A stretch of DNA of 64,000 bases from the NCBI RefSeq assembly GCF_000013085.1, contig NC_007643.1, positions 1,349,001-1,413,000 of the forward strand, given 5' to 3'. Under the pieces are notes generated by a model. It worked only from the letters and a program-made list of their open reading frames with translations. It was not told where the DNA came from and made no database searches. Position 1 is the first letter of the stretch. Each line of letters opens with the position of its first letter. Positions 18,586 through 28,988 of the stretch are shown piece by piece. A program made the translations under genes and the position numbers. The DNA is from Rhodospirillum rubrum ATCC 11170 (lineage in GTDB: Bacteria > Pseudomonadota > Alphaproteobacteria > Rhodospirillales > Rhodospirillaceae).

Positions 18586-19006
18586 TCATACTGCCGCGAC
18601 GGGCGGCAAGTCGATGATGGGATCATCGCCGAAGGGGGCGACGGATTCCAGGGGCATGTAGCGGGCTCTCTGGACGACTCATTCGTCATTCTGCTCAAGG
18701 AGGATAGTGCCGATCAGGCGGGTGATGGCGTTTTCGTTTGGAAAGATGCCGACGACCTCGGTTCTGCGTTTGATTTCGCCGTTGACCCGCTCAAATGGGA
18801 TTGGTGGAGTGCAGCTTGGCCCTGTGGGGCGCCGGGAAGACTATGTAGGTGAGGACATCTATTTCGACCTCATCCATCAGTTCGGCCAGTTTGCGCGCCT
18901 TGGGACGCAGTTGGTCGGCGACCTAGCGCCATTAGGCATGGGCGGCGGTGGCGGTTTCCTGGGCAAAGGCGGTGCCGATGAAGGCGGAGACGACGCGGTG
19001 CCCCAT
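18586..19006 (-). pseudogene. IS256-family transposase, decayed C-terminal fragment
   Basis: Read on the minus strand, with correction, the segment gives HRVVSAFIGTAFAQETATAA, then VADQLRPKARKLAELMDE, HRAKLHSTNP, ERVNGEIKRRTEVVGIFPNE and RARYMPLESVAPFGDDPI, the C-terminal third of IS256-family (MULE-type) transposases. It is broken by TAA and TAG where Gln is expected, an extra T after NPI, and TGA where Trp is expected in the NDEW segment. The stops can be explained by C-to-T or G-to-A changes. The N-terminal two thirds is missing; a palindromic repeat lies at the break. Confidence 0.85.
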
Positions 19007-19028
19007 AAAAGGGGTCTGACCCCTTTTA
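19007..19028. repeat. GGGGTCTGACCCC palindromic repeat, copy 3
   Basis: AAAAGGGGTCTGACCCCTTTT is a near-perfect palindrome followed by ATCCCC and another CCCCTTTTATCCCC. It marks the 5' break of the IS256-family remnant and matches the repeats at 14813 and 17416. Confidence 0.75.
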
Positions 19029-19200
19029 TCCCCAATCCCCTTTTATCCCCACAAAGCGGGCCTTCCGCGCTCCCTTTCCCGCTTACCCCGATAAGAGCCG
19101 TTTATACCGGCTTGATGCGAAGCGTCTAAATCCGCGTGGCGCCTTTATGGGCGTTGGTTCTAAGGAAGGGGATCCTTTCTTTTCGTGCGGGAGCCGCTTC

Positions 19201-19281
19201 ATGGACGTTTTCTTCCTGGCGATCATTGTTGTCTTTTTTGCCGGCTGCGCGGCTTTCCTGCGCGGCTGCGATCAGTTGTGA
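19201..19281 (+). CDS. Small membrane peptide upstream of kdpF
   Basis: The frame encodes 26 residues, MDVFFLAIIVVFFAGCAAFL then RGCDQL, a single hydrophobic helix. It ends 11 bases before kdpF and has a purine-rich stretch upstream of its ATG. Similar tiny hydrophobic frames precede kdpF in several alphaproteobacteria as far as I recall. It may be a co-translated accessory peptide of the Kdp pump, or part of the leader. Function unknown. Confidence 0.5.
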   Translation: MDVFFLAIIVVFFAGCAAFLRGCDQL

Positions 19282-19292
19282 GGGACAAGGCG

Positions 19293-19382
19293 ATGGCTTT
19301 CGACCTTATCCTGGGGGCCGTGGTGGCCTTGGGCCTGCTGGGGTATCTCGGCTATGTCCTGGTCCGACCCGAGAAATTTTAG
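19293..19382 (+). CDS. kdpF: KdpF, small subunit of the K+ transporting ATPase
   Basis: The 29-residue peptide MAFDLILGAVVALGLLGYLG... ends YVLVRPEKF, the standard KdpF pattern: one transmembrane helix and a C-terminal RPE(K/R)F. KdpF stabilises the KdpABC complex. It lies 61 bases upstream of kdpA in the same orientation. Confidence 0.85.
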   Translation: MAFDLILGAVVALGLLGYLGYVLVRPEKF

Positions 19383-19443
19383 AACGGCGGGGGAGACTCC
19401 GGCCGGGTCCGCCAAAAAAACTTTCTAGAATGAAGGTCCGATC

Positions 19444-21153
19444 ATGGACGCCAACGCCATTCTTCAGGTCGTTCTGTTTTGCGCGATCATTCTTGGGCTG
19501 ACGCCGCTGCTCGGCGGCTATATGGCCCGGGTTTTCAGCGGCGAGCGGGTTTTGCTCTCGGTGGTCTTCGGACCGCTCGAGCGCGGCCTGTACAGGCTAA
19601 GCGGGGTGCGCCCCAAGGAGGAGCAGCATTGGGCGGCCTATGCGCTGTCGATGCTGGTCTTCAATCTGGCGGGCCTGCTTGGGCTCTATCTGATCTTGCG
19701 CGTCCAGGGCTGGTTGCCGCTCAATCCGGCGGGCCTGGGCGCCGTCGCCCCCGATCTCGCCTTCAATACCGCCGTTAGCTTCGTGACCAATACCAACTGG
19801 CAGGCCTATGGCGGCGAAAGCACGCTGTCGTATTTCTCGCAGATGGTCGGGCTGACGGTGCAGAATTTCGTTTCGGCGGCGACCGGCATCGCCGTGCTGG
19901 TGGCCTTGATCCGCGGCTTCGCCCGGCGCTCGGCCCGCACGCTCGGCAATTTCTGGGTCGATCTCACCCGCACCGTCCTTTACCTGCTGCTGCCGCTCGC
20001 CTTCGTCACCGCCCTGGTTCTGGTTTGGCAGGGCGCGCCGCAAACCCTTGGCGATTATGTCCAGGCCGCGCCGCTCGAGGGCGGCTCCCAGGTGATCGCC
20101 CTGGGGCCGGTGGCCTCGCAAGAGGCGATCAAGCAGCTTGGCTCGAACGGCGGCGGCTTCTTTTCGGTCAATTCCGCCCATCCCTTCGAGAACCCGACGC
20201 CGCTGTCCAATCTGATCGAGATGGTTCTGCTGCTGGCGGTGGCCGCCGGTCTGACCAACACCTTTGGCCGCATGGTCGGCGACACCCGCCAGGGCTGGGC
20301 GCTTTTCGCCGCCATGTCCTTGATGTTCGTCGTCGGCCTTGGCGTGACACTCTGGCAGGAATCCGCGGCTAATCCGGCGATGGTCGTCGCCGGCATCGAG
20401 GCCGGCGGCGGCAATATGGAAGGCAAGGAGGTGCGCCTGGGCGTGGCCAATTCGGCGATCTGGGCGGTGGCGACGACGGCGGCCTCCAACGGTTCGGTCA
20501 ATGCCATGCATGACAGCTTCATGCCGCTTGCGGGCATGGTGCCGATGATCAACATGATGCTGGGCGAGGTGATCTTCGGCGGGGTCGGCGCCGGTCTTTA
20601 CGGCATGCTGATCTTCGTCATGGTCACCGTGTTCATCGCCGGGCTGATGGTTGGGCGAACCCCCGAATATCTGGGTAAGAAGATCGAGGCCCGCGAGATG
20701 AAGCTGGCGGTGATCTCGCTGCTGGTGCCGCCCCTGTGCATCCTGGGCTTCGGCGCCGTCGCGCTCACCTGGCCCCAGGCGGCCGCCTCGGTGCAAGATC
20801 CCGGCCCCCATGGCCTGACCGAGGCGCTGTACGCCTATGTCTCGGGAACGGCCAACAACGGCTCGGCCTTTGCCGGCTTCGCCGCCAATGTCTTCCCCCA
20901 TAATCTGATGATCGGCCTGGCGATGCTGATCGGGCGCTTCCTGGTGATCTTGCCCGTTCTTGCCATCGCCGGGTCCCTGGGCGCCAAGAAGATCGTTCCG
21001 GTTTCGGCCGGCACCTTCCCCACCCATGGCGGGCTGTTCATCGGCCTGCTGGTCGGGGTGATCGTCGTCGTCGGCGGCCTGACCTATTTCCCCGTCCTCG
21101 CCCTGGGTCCGATCCTCGAGCAGCTTATGCTCAGATCGGGCAGCCTTTTCTGA
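19444..21153 (+). CDS. kdpA: KdpA, K+-binding subunit of the Kdp ATPase
   Basis: The 569-residue channel-like protein has about ten membrane helices. Selectivity-filter-like loops are visible, including [34 protein letters not shown] and [13 protein letters not shown]. KdpA binds and translocates K+ in the KdpFABC complex of the inner membrane. Length matches the family. It is 9 bases upstream of kdpB. Expression is presumably controlled by KdpDE encoded just downstream. Confidence 0.98.
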
Positions 21154-21162
21154 GGTGACATC

Positions 21163-23211
21163 ATGAGCATCCATCGCCCCAGGCATGCCGCGCTGTTCGA
21201 GCGCGCCCTGGTCGTGCCCGCCGCCCGCAACGCGGTCTTGAAGCTCGACCCGCGAAGCCTGATCGCCAATCCGGTGATGTTCGTCACCGCCGTCGTCGCT
21301 GTGCTCTCCACCGTGCTGTTCGTGCGCGACCTGATCCATGGCCTCGGCCCCGTCGCCGTCGAGGGGCAGATCGCCCTGTGGCTGTGGTTCACCGTGCTCT
21401 TTGCCAATTTCGCCGAGGCGATGGCCGAGGGCCGGGGCAAGGCCCAGGCCGACTCCTTGCGCAAGACGCGTACCGAAACCTTGGCGCGCAAGCTCTCCAG
21501 CCCGACGGCCACCGCCGAGCAAAGCGTCTCGGCGGCCAGCTTGCGCAGCGGCGATCTGGTGGTCTGCGAAGCCGGCGACGTCATCCCCGGCGACGGCGAT
21601 GTGATCGTCGGCATCGCCACGGTCGATGAATCGCCGATCACCGGCGAATCCGCCCCGGTCATCCGCGAAAGCGGCGGCGATCGCTCGGCGGTCACCGGCG
21701 GCACCCGGGTGGTGTCGGACCGCATCGTCGTGCGCATCACCGTCAATCCCGGCGAGTCCTTTCTGGATCGCATGATCAATTTGGTCGAAGGGGCCAAGCG
21801 CCAGAAGACCCCCAACGAAATCGCCCTGACTATCTTGCTTGTCGGATTGACGCTGATCTTCCTGCTGGTGGTCGCCAGCCTGCCGGCCTTCGCCGCCTTC
21901 TCGGGGGCGATGATCCCGGTGGTCTTCCTGCTCGCCCTGTTCGTCACCCTGATTCCCACCACCATCGGCGGCCTGCTTTCGGCCATCGGCATCGCCGGCA
22001 TGGACCGGCTGGTCACCTTCAACGTCATCGCCAAATCCGGCCGGGCGGTCGAGGCGGCGGGCGATATCGACGTGCTGCTGCTCGATAAAACCGGCACCAT
22101 CACCCTGGGCAGCCGCCAAGCCGCCGAATTCCTGCCGGTTTCGGGCATCAACGAGCGCGATCTGGCCGAGGCCGCCTTCTTGTCATCGCTGGAGGATCAG
22201 ACGCCCGAGGGCAAGTCGATCGTCGCCCTGGCCCGCCAGCGCTTCGGCTTCACCGGGGGCGAGGGCACGGCGATGCGCTTCATTCCCTTTACCGCCCAAA
22301 CACGGATGAGCGGCGTCGATTTCGGCGATAGCGAAATCCGCAAGGGGGCCTCGGACGCCGTGCTCGCCTATCTTCAGGCCCATGGCGGACCGGGGGCGGC
22401 GCGCGATCTGGTCTCCGCCGTCGAACGCGTCGCCAAAAGCGGCGGCACGCCGCTGGTCGTCGCCCGCGATAATCGGGCCCTTGGCGTGGTCCATCTGAAG
22501 GACATCGTCAAGCCGGGCATCCGCGAGCGCTTCGCCACCTTGCGCGACATGGGCATCCGCACGGTGATGGTCACTGGCGACAATCCGCTGACCGCGGCCG
22601 CCATCGCCGCCGAGGCCGGGGTTGACGACGTGCTGGCCGAGGCCACCCCCGAGCGCAAGCTGGAACTGATCCGCAAGGAACAGGCCGAGGGACGGCTGGT
22701 CGCCATGTGCGGCGACGGCTCCAACGACGCCCCGGCCCTGGCCCAGGCCGATGTCGGCGTGGCGATGAACACCGGTACCCAGGCGGCGCGCGAAGCCGGC
22801 AATATGGTCGATCTGGAAAGCGATCCGACCAAGCTGATCGAAATCGTCATGATCGGTAAACAGCTGCTGATGAGCCGGGGCTCTTTGACCACCTTTTCCA
22901 TCGCCAATGATGTCGCCAAGTATTTCGCCATCATCCCGGCGCTGTTCCTGGCCAGCTTTCCCCAGCTTCAGGCCCTGAACGTCATGGGGTTGTCGAGCCC
23001 GCAAAGCGCCATTCTCTCGGCGATCATCTTCAACGCCCTGGTCATCATCGCCCTGATCCCGCTGGCCCTGAAAGGCGTCGCCTATCGCCCGGCCGCCGCG
23101 GCCGATCTGTTGCGGCGCAATCTGTTGATCTACGGTCTGGGCGGCCTTGCCGCGCCCTTCATCGGCATCAAGGTGATCGATATGCTGGTCACCGCCGTCG
23201 GTTTGGCCTGA
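21163..23211 (+). CDS. kdpB: KdpB, catalytic P-type ATPase subunit
   Basis: The 682-residue P-type ATPase carries the phosphorylation motif [12 protein letters not shown] with Asp at 308, the actuator motif [12 protein letters not shown], the ATP-binding [19 protein letters not shown] and the hinge [20 protein letters not shown]. It hydrolyses ATP to drive K+ uptake by KdpA. Normal length; no key residue missing. kdpC follows after 10 bases. Confidence 0.98.
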   Translation: MSIHRPRHAALFERALVVPAARNAVLKLDPRSLIANPVMFVTAVVAVLSTVLFVRDLIHGLGPVAVEGQIALWLWFTVLFANFAEAMAEGRGKAQADSLRKTRTETLARKLSSPTATAEQSVSAASLRSGDLVVCEAGDVIPGDGDVIVGIATVDESPITGESAPVIRESGGDRSAVTGGTRVVSDRIVVRITVNPGESFLDRMINLVEGAKRQKTPNEIALTILLVGLTLIFLLVVASLPAFAAFSGAMIPVVFLLALFVTLIPTTIGGLLSAIGIAGMDRLVTFNVIAKSGRAVEAAGDIDVLLLDKTGTITLGSRQAAEFLPVSGINERDLAEAAFLSSLEDQTPEGKSIVALARQRFGFTGGEGTAMRFIPFTAQTRMSGVDFGDSEIRKGASDAVLAYLQAHGGPGAARDLVSAVERVAKSGGTPLVVARDNRALGVVHLKDIVKPGIRERFATLRDMGIRTVMVTGDNPLTAAAIAAEAGVDDVLAEATPERKLELIRKEQAEGRLVAMCGDGSNDAPALAQADVGVAMNTGTQAAREAGNMVDLESDPTKLIEIVMIGKQLLMSRGSLTTFSIANDVAKYFAIIPALFLASFPQLQALNVMGLSSPQSAILSAIIFNALVIIALIPLALKGVAYRPAAAADLLRRNLLIYGLGGLAAPFIGIKVIDMLVTAVGLA

Positions 23212-23221
23212 GGAGGCTCCC

Positions 23222-23803
23222 ATGCTGCGCACCCTGCGTCCCGCCCTGGTTCTGTTCGCCGCCCTCACCCTGTTGACCGGTGTCGCCTATCCCTTGGCCG
23301 TCACCGGGCTGGCCCAGGTTCTGTTTCCCGAGCAGGCCAATGGCAGCCTGATCGAGCGCGGCGGCACGGTCATCGGCTCGGCCCTGATCGCCCAGGCCTT
23401 CACCGGCGAGGCCTATTTCCACCCCCGTCCGTCGATGGCCGGTACGGGCTATGAGGCCAATAACTCCGGGGCCTCGAACCTCGGGCCGACCAATCAGGGG
23501 CTGGTCGATCAGGTCGCCGCCCGCATCACCGCCGCCAAGGAGGCCAATCCGGGCAATTACGGCGGGGTTCCGGCCGATCTGGTGACCGCCTCGGGTAGCG
23601 GCCTTGATCCCCATATCTCGCAGGCGGCGGCGCGCTGGCAGGCCGCCCGGGTGGCCAAGGCCCGGGGTCTTGATCTTCAGCGCGCGGTCGCCCTGGTCTA
23701 TGAGTTCACCTCGCCCCGGCAACTGGGTATTCTGGGGGAACCCAGGGTCAATGTTCTGGCGATCAATCTGGCGCTCGACGAGCGGTTTCCGCTGGCCCAC
23801 TGA
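23222..23803 (+). CDS. kdpC: KdpC subunit of the K+ transporting ATPase
   Basis: The 193-residue protein has one N-terminal membrane helix (LVLFAALTLLTGVAYPLAVT) and a periplasmic domain with FHPRPS and the C-terminal GEPRVNVLAINLALD. KdpC assists ATP binding and assembly of KdpFABC. It ends 81 bases before kdpD, with no obvious terminator between, so kdpDE may be read through from the structural genes. Confidence 0.97.
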   Translation: MLRTLRPALVLFAALTLLTGVAYPLAVTGLAQVLFPEQANGSLIERGGTVIGSALIAQAFTGEAYFHPRPSMAGTGYEANNSGASNLGPTNQGLVDQVAARITAAKEANPGNYGGVPADLVTASGSGLDPHISQAAARWQAARVAKARGLDLQRAVALVYEFTSPRQLGILGEPRVNVLAINLALDERFPLAH

Positions 23804-23884
23804 CGGTTTGATCTGGAGTTAGGTCCGGCTCGGGGGGAGGGGGACGCCCTTTCCGCCCGGGCCGACGCTCTTTCGAGGATACCC

Positions 23885-26578
23885 ATGGCCCCCGCTGATC
23901 GCGAAAACCGCCCCTCGCCCGATGCCCTGCTGGCCGAAGCCCACCGGGAAGGCCGGGGCAAGCTGAAGATATTCCTGGGGGCGGCGCCGGGGGTGGGGAA
24001 AACCTACGCCATGCTTGAAGCCGCCCGCGAGCGGGCGCGCGATGGCGTCGACGTGGCGGTGGCGGTGGTCGAAACCCATGGCCGGCGCGAGACCGAGGCC
24101 CTGGTCCATGGCCTGGACGTCGTTCCCAAGCGCACGCTCGAGTATCGCGGCCGCGACTTCGAGGAAATGGACCTTGATGGCGTTCTCGCCCGCCGGCCGG
24201 CCCTGGCCCTGGTCGATGAGCTGGCCCATACCAACATCTCGGGCAGCCGCCATCTCAAGCGCTGGCAGGATGTCCAGGAACTGCTCGATGTCGGCATCGA
24301 TGTTTACACCACCCTGAACGTCCAGCACCTGGAAAGCCTCAACGACGTGGTCGAGCGGATTTCCGGGGTGCGGGTCCGCGAAACCCTGCCCGATTCCGTT
24401 TTGCAGCAGGCCGACGAGATCAAGCTGATCGATCTGGCGCCCGAGGATCTGCTCAAACGCCTGGAGGAGGGCAAGGTCTATGTGCCCGATCAGGCGCGGC
24501 GGGCGGCCAACGCCTTCTTCTCGCGCGGCAATCTGACGGCGCTGCGCGAAATGGCCCTGCGTCAGGCGGCCGAGCGCGTCGACGCCCAGATGATCAGTTA
24601 TATGCACGCCCACGCCATCCAGGGGCCCTGGCCGGCGCGCGAGCGGCTGATGGCCTGTATCGGCGATGATCTGGCGGCCGAAAGCGTCGTGCGGCTGGCG
24701 GCGCGTTCGGCCGAGCGCCGGCAGGCGCCGTGGATCGCCGTCTATATCGAAACCGCCCGCCACTTGTCGCTGTCGGAAGAGGTGAAGGACCGCATCGCCC
24801 GCGCCCTGCGTCTGGCCGAGGAACTGGGCGGCGAGGCGACGACGGTTCAGGGCGATGACGTGGTGGCCGAGGTCTTGTCTTTCGCCAAGGCCCGCAATAT
24901 CACCCAGATCATCATCGGCCGCCCTCGGCGCCACCGTCAGCGCTGGTTTGGCGGCGGCGATACGGCCAAGGCCCTGCTCGCCCGGGCCGAGGCCTTCAAT
25001 GTGACCGTCATCGGCCGCGAGAACGCCAGCCCCTCGCCGATCGCCCGCATCCGCCGCGACATGCCCAAGGACTGGCTTGGCTATGGATTGGCCACCCTGG
25101 CGGTCGCCCTGGCCACCGGTTTTAGCGTGCTGATCGACATGTGGATGCCCGTGCCCAACATCTCGGTCGCCTATCTGATGGCCGTGCTGCTGGTCGCCAT
25201 GCGTCTTGGCCTCGCGCCGTCGATCTTCGCCTCGCTGCTCAGTTTCCTGATTTATTCGTTCCTGTTCACCGAGCCGCGGCTGACCCTGGCCATCACCGAT
25301 TCCCATAACATCCTGACCATGGTGTTCTTCCTGGTCGCCGCGGTGATCGTGTCGAACCTGGGCAGTCGGCTGCGCGAGCAGGTTCAGGCGACCCGGCTGT
25401 CGGCCCGGCGCACCGGCACCCTTTATGATTTCAGCCGCAAGATCGCCGCCGCCGCCACCCAGGACGACGTGCTGTGGGCGGTGGTCCACCATGTGGCCTC
25501 GACCATTCACGGCCAGTCGCTGATCCTTTTGCCCGAAAACGACCGTTTGGCGATCAAGGCCGGCTATCCGCCCGAGGACACCCTGGACGACAAGGCCGCC
25601 GCCGCCGCCGAATGGGCTTGGACCCACGGCACCCGCGCCGGCGCCGGTTCGGCCACCCTGCCAACCTCGCCCTGGCTGTTCCTGCCGCTCAAAACCGTGC
25701 GCGGCCCGGTGGGGGTGATGGGGGTGCAGATGGCCGGCGCCGGCATTCCCCCGCCCAGCGAGGCCCGGTTGCTGGAAACCCTGGCCGATCAGGCGGCGGT
25801 GGCGATCGAACGCACCGCCCTGGTCGCCGATATCGAGGCGGCGCGGGTCGCCGGCGAGCGCGATCGCCTGCGCACCGCCTTGCTGTCGTCGTTGTCCCAT
25901 GATCTGCGCACGCCGCTGGTCTCGATCATGGGCTCGGCCAGCGCCCTGGTGAACTACCAAGACACCCTGTCCGACGACGCCGAACGCGAATTGGCCCTGA
26001 CCATCCAGGACGAGGCCGAGCGCCTGAACCGCTTCGTGCAGAACCTGCTCGATATGACCAAACTGGGCGCCGGCGCCCTCAAGCCCCGGATCGATTGGGC
26101 CGATTTCCGTGATATCGTCGGCGGCGCCCTTGAACGGGCCAAGCGGCTGATCGGTCAGCGCAAGGTGCGGATCGACCTCAGCGATGATTTTCCGCTGCTG
26201 TGCGTTGATTCCGTGCTGATGGAACAGGTGGTCTTCAACCTGATCGACAACGCCTGCAAATACACGCCGCCGGGCAGCGCCATCACCGTTTGGGGGCGGC
26301 CGCGCCGCGACAAGGTGGTGGTCGAGATCTGCGATCAGGGCCCGGGCATTCCCGAGGCCGACCGCGAGCAGGTGTTTGACATGTTCTACCGGGTCAAGGC
26401 CCAGGATGCCCAGATCGCCGGCACCGGCCTTGGTCTGGCCATCTGCCGGGGACTGGTCGAGGCCCATGGCGGAACGATCGCCGCCGAGCCCGGCATCAAT
26501 GATTGCGGAACCTGCATCGTCATCACCTTGCCGCTGCTGGTCGAGCCCGAACTGCTTGGCGCCGAGGAGAAGGTTTGA
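23885..26578 (+). CDS. kdpD: Sensor histidine kinase KdpD
   Basis: The 897-residue membrane kinase has, in order, the KdpD sensor domain with Walker A GAAPGVGKTYAML (about residue 33) and VDELAHTN, a universal-stress-like domain, a cluster of four membrane helices around residues 400-500, a GAF-like segment, HisKA with SSLSHDLRTPL (His about 672) and an ATPase domain with NLIDNACKYTP and GTGLGLAICRG. It senses K+ limitation or ionic stress and phosphorylates KdpE. Its stop overlaps the kdpE start. Confidence 0.97.
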   Translation: MAPADRENRPSPDALLAEAHREGRGKLKIFLGAAPGVGKTYAMLEAARERARDGVDVAVAVVETHGRRETEALVHGLDVVPKRTLEYRGRDFEEMDLDGVLARRPALALVDELAHTNISGSRHLKRWQDVQELLDVGIDVYTTLNVQHLESLNDVVERISGVRVRETLPDSVLQQADEIKLIDLAPEDLLKRLEEGKVYVPDQARRAANAFFSRGNLTALREMALRQAAERVDAQMISYMHAHAIQGPWPARERLMACIGDDLAAESVVRLAARSAERRQAPWIAVYIETARHLSLSEEVKDRIARALRLAEELGGEATTVQGDDVVAEVLSFAKARNITQIIIGRPRRHRQRWFGGGDTAKALLARAEAFNVTVIGRENASPSPIARIRRDMPKDWLGYGLATLAVALATGFSVLIDMWMPVPNISVAYLMAVLLVAMRLGLAPSIFASLLSFLIYSFLFTEPRLTLAITDSHNILTMVFFLVAAVIVSNLGSRLREQVQATRLSARRTGTLYDFSRKIAAAATQDDVLWAVVHHVASTIHGQSLILLPENDRLAIKAGYPPEDTLDDKAAAAAEWAWTHGTRAGAGSATLPTSPWLFLPLKTVRGPVGVMGVQMAGAGIPPPSEARLLETLADQAAVAIERTALVADIEAARVAGERDRLRTALLSSLSHDLRTPLVSIMGSASALVNYQDTLSDDAERELALTIQDEAERLNRFVQNLLDMTKLGAGALKPRIDWADFRDIVGGALERAKRLIGQRKVRIDLSDDFPLLCVDSVLMEQVVFNLIDNACKYTPPGSAITVWGRPRRDKVVVEICDQGPGIPEADREQVFDMFYRVKAQDAQIAGTGLGLAICRGLVEAHGGTIAAEPGINDCGTCIVITLPLLVEPELLGAEEKV

Positions 26579-27270
26579 TGGCCCAGAAGATCCTGGTGGT
26601 CGATGACGAACCGCAGATCCGCAAATTCATGCGCATCAGCCTGGGGGCCAATGGCTATGAGGTCCTGGAGGCGGAAACCGCCGAACAGGGCGTGATGCTG
26701 GCGACGGGGATGGCGCCCGATCTGGTCGTTCTCGATCTCGGGCTGCCCGATCTTGATGGCCAGGACGCCATCAGCATGATCCGCACGGCCAGCGCCGTGC
26801 CGATCATCGTGCTTTCGGTGCGCTCGGGCGAAACCGATAAGGTCGAGGCCCTCGATCGCGGCGCCAACGATTATGTGGTCAAGCCCTTTGGCATCGGCGA
26901 GTTGATGGCGCGCATCCGCGCCGCCCTGCGCCCGCGCGCCGGTTCGGGCGAGGAGGGGGCGGGCGAGGTTCTGACCATCGGCGCCCTGGTGCTCGATTTC
27001 GCCCGCCGGGTGGTGACGCGCGGTGGCGACGAGGTGCGGCTGTCGCGCAAGGAATACGATCTGCTGCGCCTGCTGGCCGAAAAAGCCGATCACGTGCTGA
27101 CCCACCGCCAGATCCTGCGCGACATCTGGGGCCCGGCCCATGTCGAGGATACGGCTTACCTGCGCGTCTACGTCAACCAACTGCGCCAGAAGCTCGAGGC
27201 CAACCCGTCGGAACCCCGGCTGATCGTGACCGAACCCGGGGTGGGCTATCGTTTGAAACGCGGCGAGTAG
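26578..27270 (+). CDS. kdpE: KdpE response regulator
   Basis: The 230-residue OmpR/PhoB-type regulator has an N-terminal receiver (ILVVDDEPQIRKF, phospho-acceptor Asp at 53 in LVVLDLGLPDLDG, Lys in VKPFG) and a C-terminal winged helix (LSRKEYDLLRLLAEKADHVL). KdpE-P activates kdpFABC. ATG at 26578 overlaps the kdpD stop (TGATG), indicating coupled translation. Confidence 0.97.
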   Translation: MAQKILVVDDEPQIRKFMRISLGANGYEVLEAETAEQGVMLATGMAPDLVVLDLGLPDLDGQDAISMIRTASAVPIIVLSVRSGETDKVEALDRGANDYVVKPFGIGELMARIRAALRPRAGSGEEGAGEVLTIGALVLDFARRVVTRGGDEVRLSRKEYDLLRLLAEKADHVLTHRQILRDIWGPAHVEDTAYLRVYVNQLRQKLEANPSEPRLIVTEPGVGYRLKRGE

Positions 27271-27300
27271 GGCAAGGGGGCGGCCAAGGCCCCCTTGCCC
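27270..27300. terminator. Strong hairpin between convergent kdpE and chemoreceptor genes
   Basis: GGGCAAGGGGGC pairs with GCCCCCTTGCCC directly after the kdpE stop. There is no clear T run on either side, so it may act as a weak bidirectional terminator or mRNA 3'-end stabiliser for both convergent genes. Confidence 0.55.
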
Positions 27301-27308
27301 TCGGTGGA

Positions 27309-28988
27309 TCAGGCGCGGATGCCGGACAGGAAACCCGCGACCTCGCCGCGCAGGGTCTTGGCTTCGGCGACCATGGCCTCGCAGTCGCTCAGCATGCCGC
27401 CGGCCGAGGATCCGGCCTGGGCGGTCACCGCCGAAAGCTGGCTGAGGGTCGAAGTGACCTCCTGGGTGCCCGCCGCCGCCTGCTGGACGTTGCGGGCGAT
27501 TTCCAAGGTGGCGGCGCCCTGTTCCTCGACGGCGGCGGCGATGGTTTCGCCGATTTCGCTGATCTGGGCGATGGTGCCGGTAATGCCGCGAATGGCGTCC
27601 ACCGCCTGGCCGGTCGCCGATTGCACGGCGCCGATCTGGTTGGAGATGTCGTCGGTCGCCTTGGCCGTCTGATTGGCCAGGGATTTGACCTCATTGGCGA
27701 CGACGGCGAAGCCCTTGCCGGCATCGCCCGCCCGTGCCGCCTCGATGGTGGCGTTGAGCGCGAGCAGGTTGGTCTGGCTGGCGATGTCGTTGATCAGCTT
27801 GACCACGTCGCCGATGCGGGTCGCCGTGGCGGCCAGCCCCATCACCAGTTCGTTGGTGTTCTGGGCCTCCTTCACCGCATTGGTCGAAATCGTCGAGGAC
27901 TGGTGGACCTGACGGCTGATTTCCTGGATCGACGAGGTCAGCTCCTCGGCGGCCGAGGCGACGGTCGCCACATTGGCCGAGGCCTGTTCGGCAGCGGCGG
28001 CGATCGAGGTTGCCTGATGGGAGGCGGTATCGACGGCGCCGCTGACGGCTTTCGCCGCGTCCTCCAACTGATTGGCCGCTCCGGCGATGGTATCGGCCAC
28101 CCGTTTGACGCTGCCTTCGAAGCCATCGGCGACGCTGAGCATGGCGCGGCGGCGTTCGGCCTCGGCCTCGGCCTTCAAGCCGTCCTGGCGCTGGCGCAGA
28201 TGGTCGGCCTCGCGGGCGCCATCGCGCAAGACGGCGACCGCCTTGGCCAATTGACCGATTTCATCGCCGCGGTCGGTGGCGGGGATTTCGACCGAAAAGT
28301 CGCGGGCCGCCAGACGCTCGGTCACCTTGACCAACCGGATGACGCCGCCGCCGATATTGCGCGACAGCGCGATCACCAGCCCGACGGCGGCGATCATCAC
28401 CACGCCAAGAACCAGGGCGAAACGCGCGGCGATGGAATAAAAGGCGTGATCGACATCGTCGATGAAGATGCCGGTCACCAGAACCCAGTTCCAGGGCTTG
28501 AAATCATTGCCATAGGACATCTTGGGGACCGGCGTGGTTTCGCCGACGTGGGGGAATTTATAGGAGACGATGCCGCCGCCGACGGCCGCCACCTTCACCA
28601 GTTCCTTGACGATCTGCACGCCATTGGCGTCCTTGTCTTCCAGCAGAACCCTGCCTTCCCGCTCGGGGCGGGCGGCATGCATCAGACAGAGGCCGTTCTG
28701 ATCGAAGATGCTGAAATATTCATTGCCGGCGTAACGGGCCTCGCGCAGGGCGTTGAGCGCCTGCTTCTTGGCGGTCGCTTCGTCGAGTTCGCCCGATTGA
28801 GCCCGGTTGTAAAAAGACTTCACCACCCCTTCGGCGATCTCGGTCAAATTTGTCAGCTTGTCGACACGGTCGGCGATCATCGTCGTACGGAGCTGATAGA
28901 GCGCCATCCCGGCAACGATGGTGAAGCCGACAACCGTCAGAATCGCAGTTGACATCAATTTTAGTGAAATGCCGTAAGTACGCTTCAT
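27309..28988 (-). CDS. Methyl-accepting chemotaxis protein with Cache sensor
   Basis: The 559-residue chemoreceptor begins with a membrane helix (LMSTAILTVVGFTIVAGMAL), then a periplasmic single-Cache (sCache_2-like) domain with YAGNEYFSIFDQNG and KPWNWVLVTGIFIDDVD, a second membrane helix at about residues 190-210, a HAMP region, and the signalling domain with the hairpin tip [21 protein letters not shown]. It signals to CheA about a periplasmic small-molecule ligand; the ligand is not predictable. AGGAG precedes the ATG on the minus strand. Confidence 0.95.
   Translation of the reverse strand: MKRTYGISLKLMSTAILTVVGFTIVAGMALYQLRTTMIADRVDKLTNLTEIAEGVVKSFYNRAQSGELDEATAKKQALNALREARYAGNEYFSIFDQNGLCLMHAARPEREGRVLLEDKDANGVQIVKELVKVAAVGGGIVSYKFPHVGETTPVPKMSYGNDFKPWNWVLVTGIFIDDVDHAFYSIAARFALVLGVVMIAAVGLVIALSRNIGGGVIRLVKVTERLAARDFSVEIPATDRGDEIGQLAKAVAVLRDGAREADHLRQRQDGLKAEAEAERRRAMLSVADGFEGSVKRVADTIAGAANQLEDAAKAVSGAVDTASHQATSIAAAAEQASANVATVASAAEELTSSIQEISRQVHQSSTISTNAVKEAQNTNELVMGLAATATRIGDVVKLINDIASQTNLLALNATIEAARAGDAGKGFAVVANEVKSLANQTAKATDDISNQIGAVQSATGQAVDAIRGITGTIAQISEIGETIAAAVEEQGAATLEIARNVQQAAAGTQEVTSTLSQLSAVTAQAGSSAGGMLSDCEAMVAEAKTLRGEVAGFLSGIRA

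Noticed and set aside
19597-22119. Very long antisense open frame across kdpA/kdpB
   Set aside because: The frame is a by-product of high GC opposite well-conserved kdp genes; its composition (Gly/Gln/His/Asp/Arg-rich) is typical of shadow frames.
23819-26467. Long antisense open frame across kdpD
   Set aside because: It mirrors kdpD exactly and has shadow-like composition without any recognisable domain.
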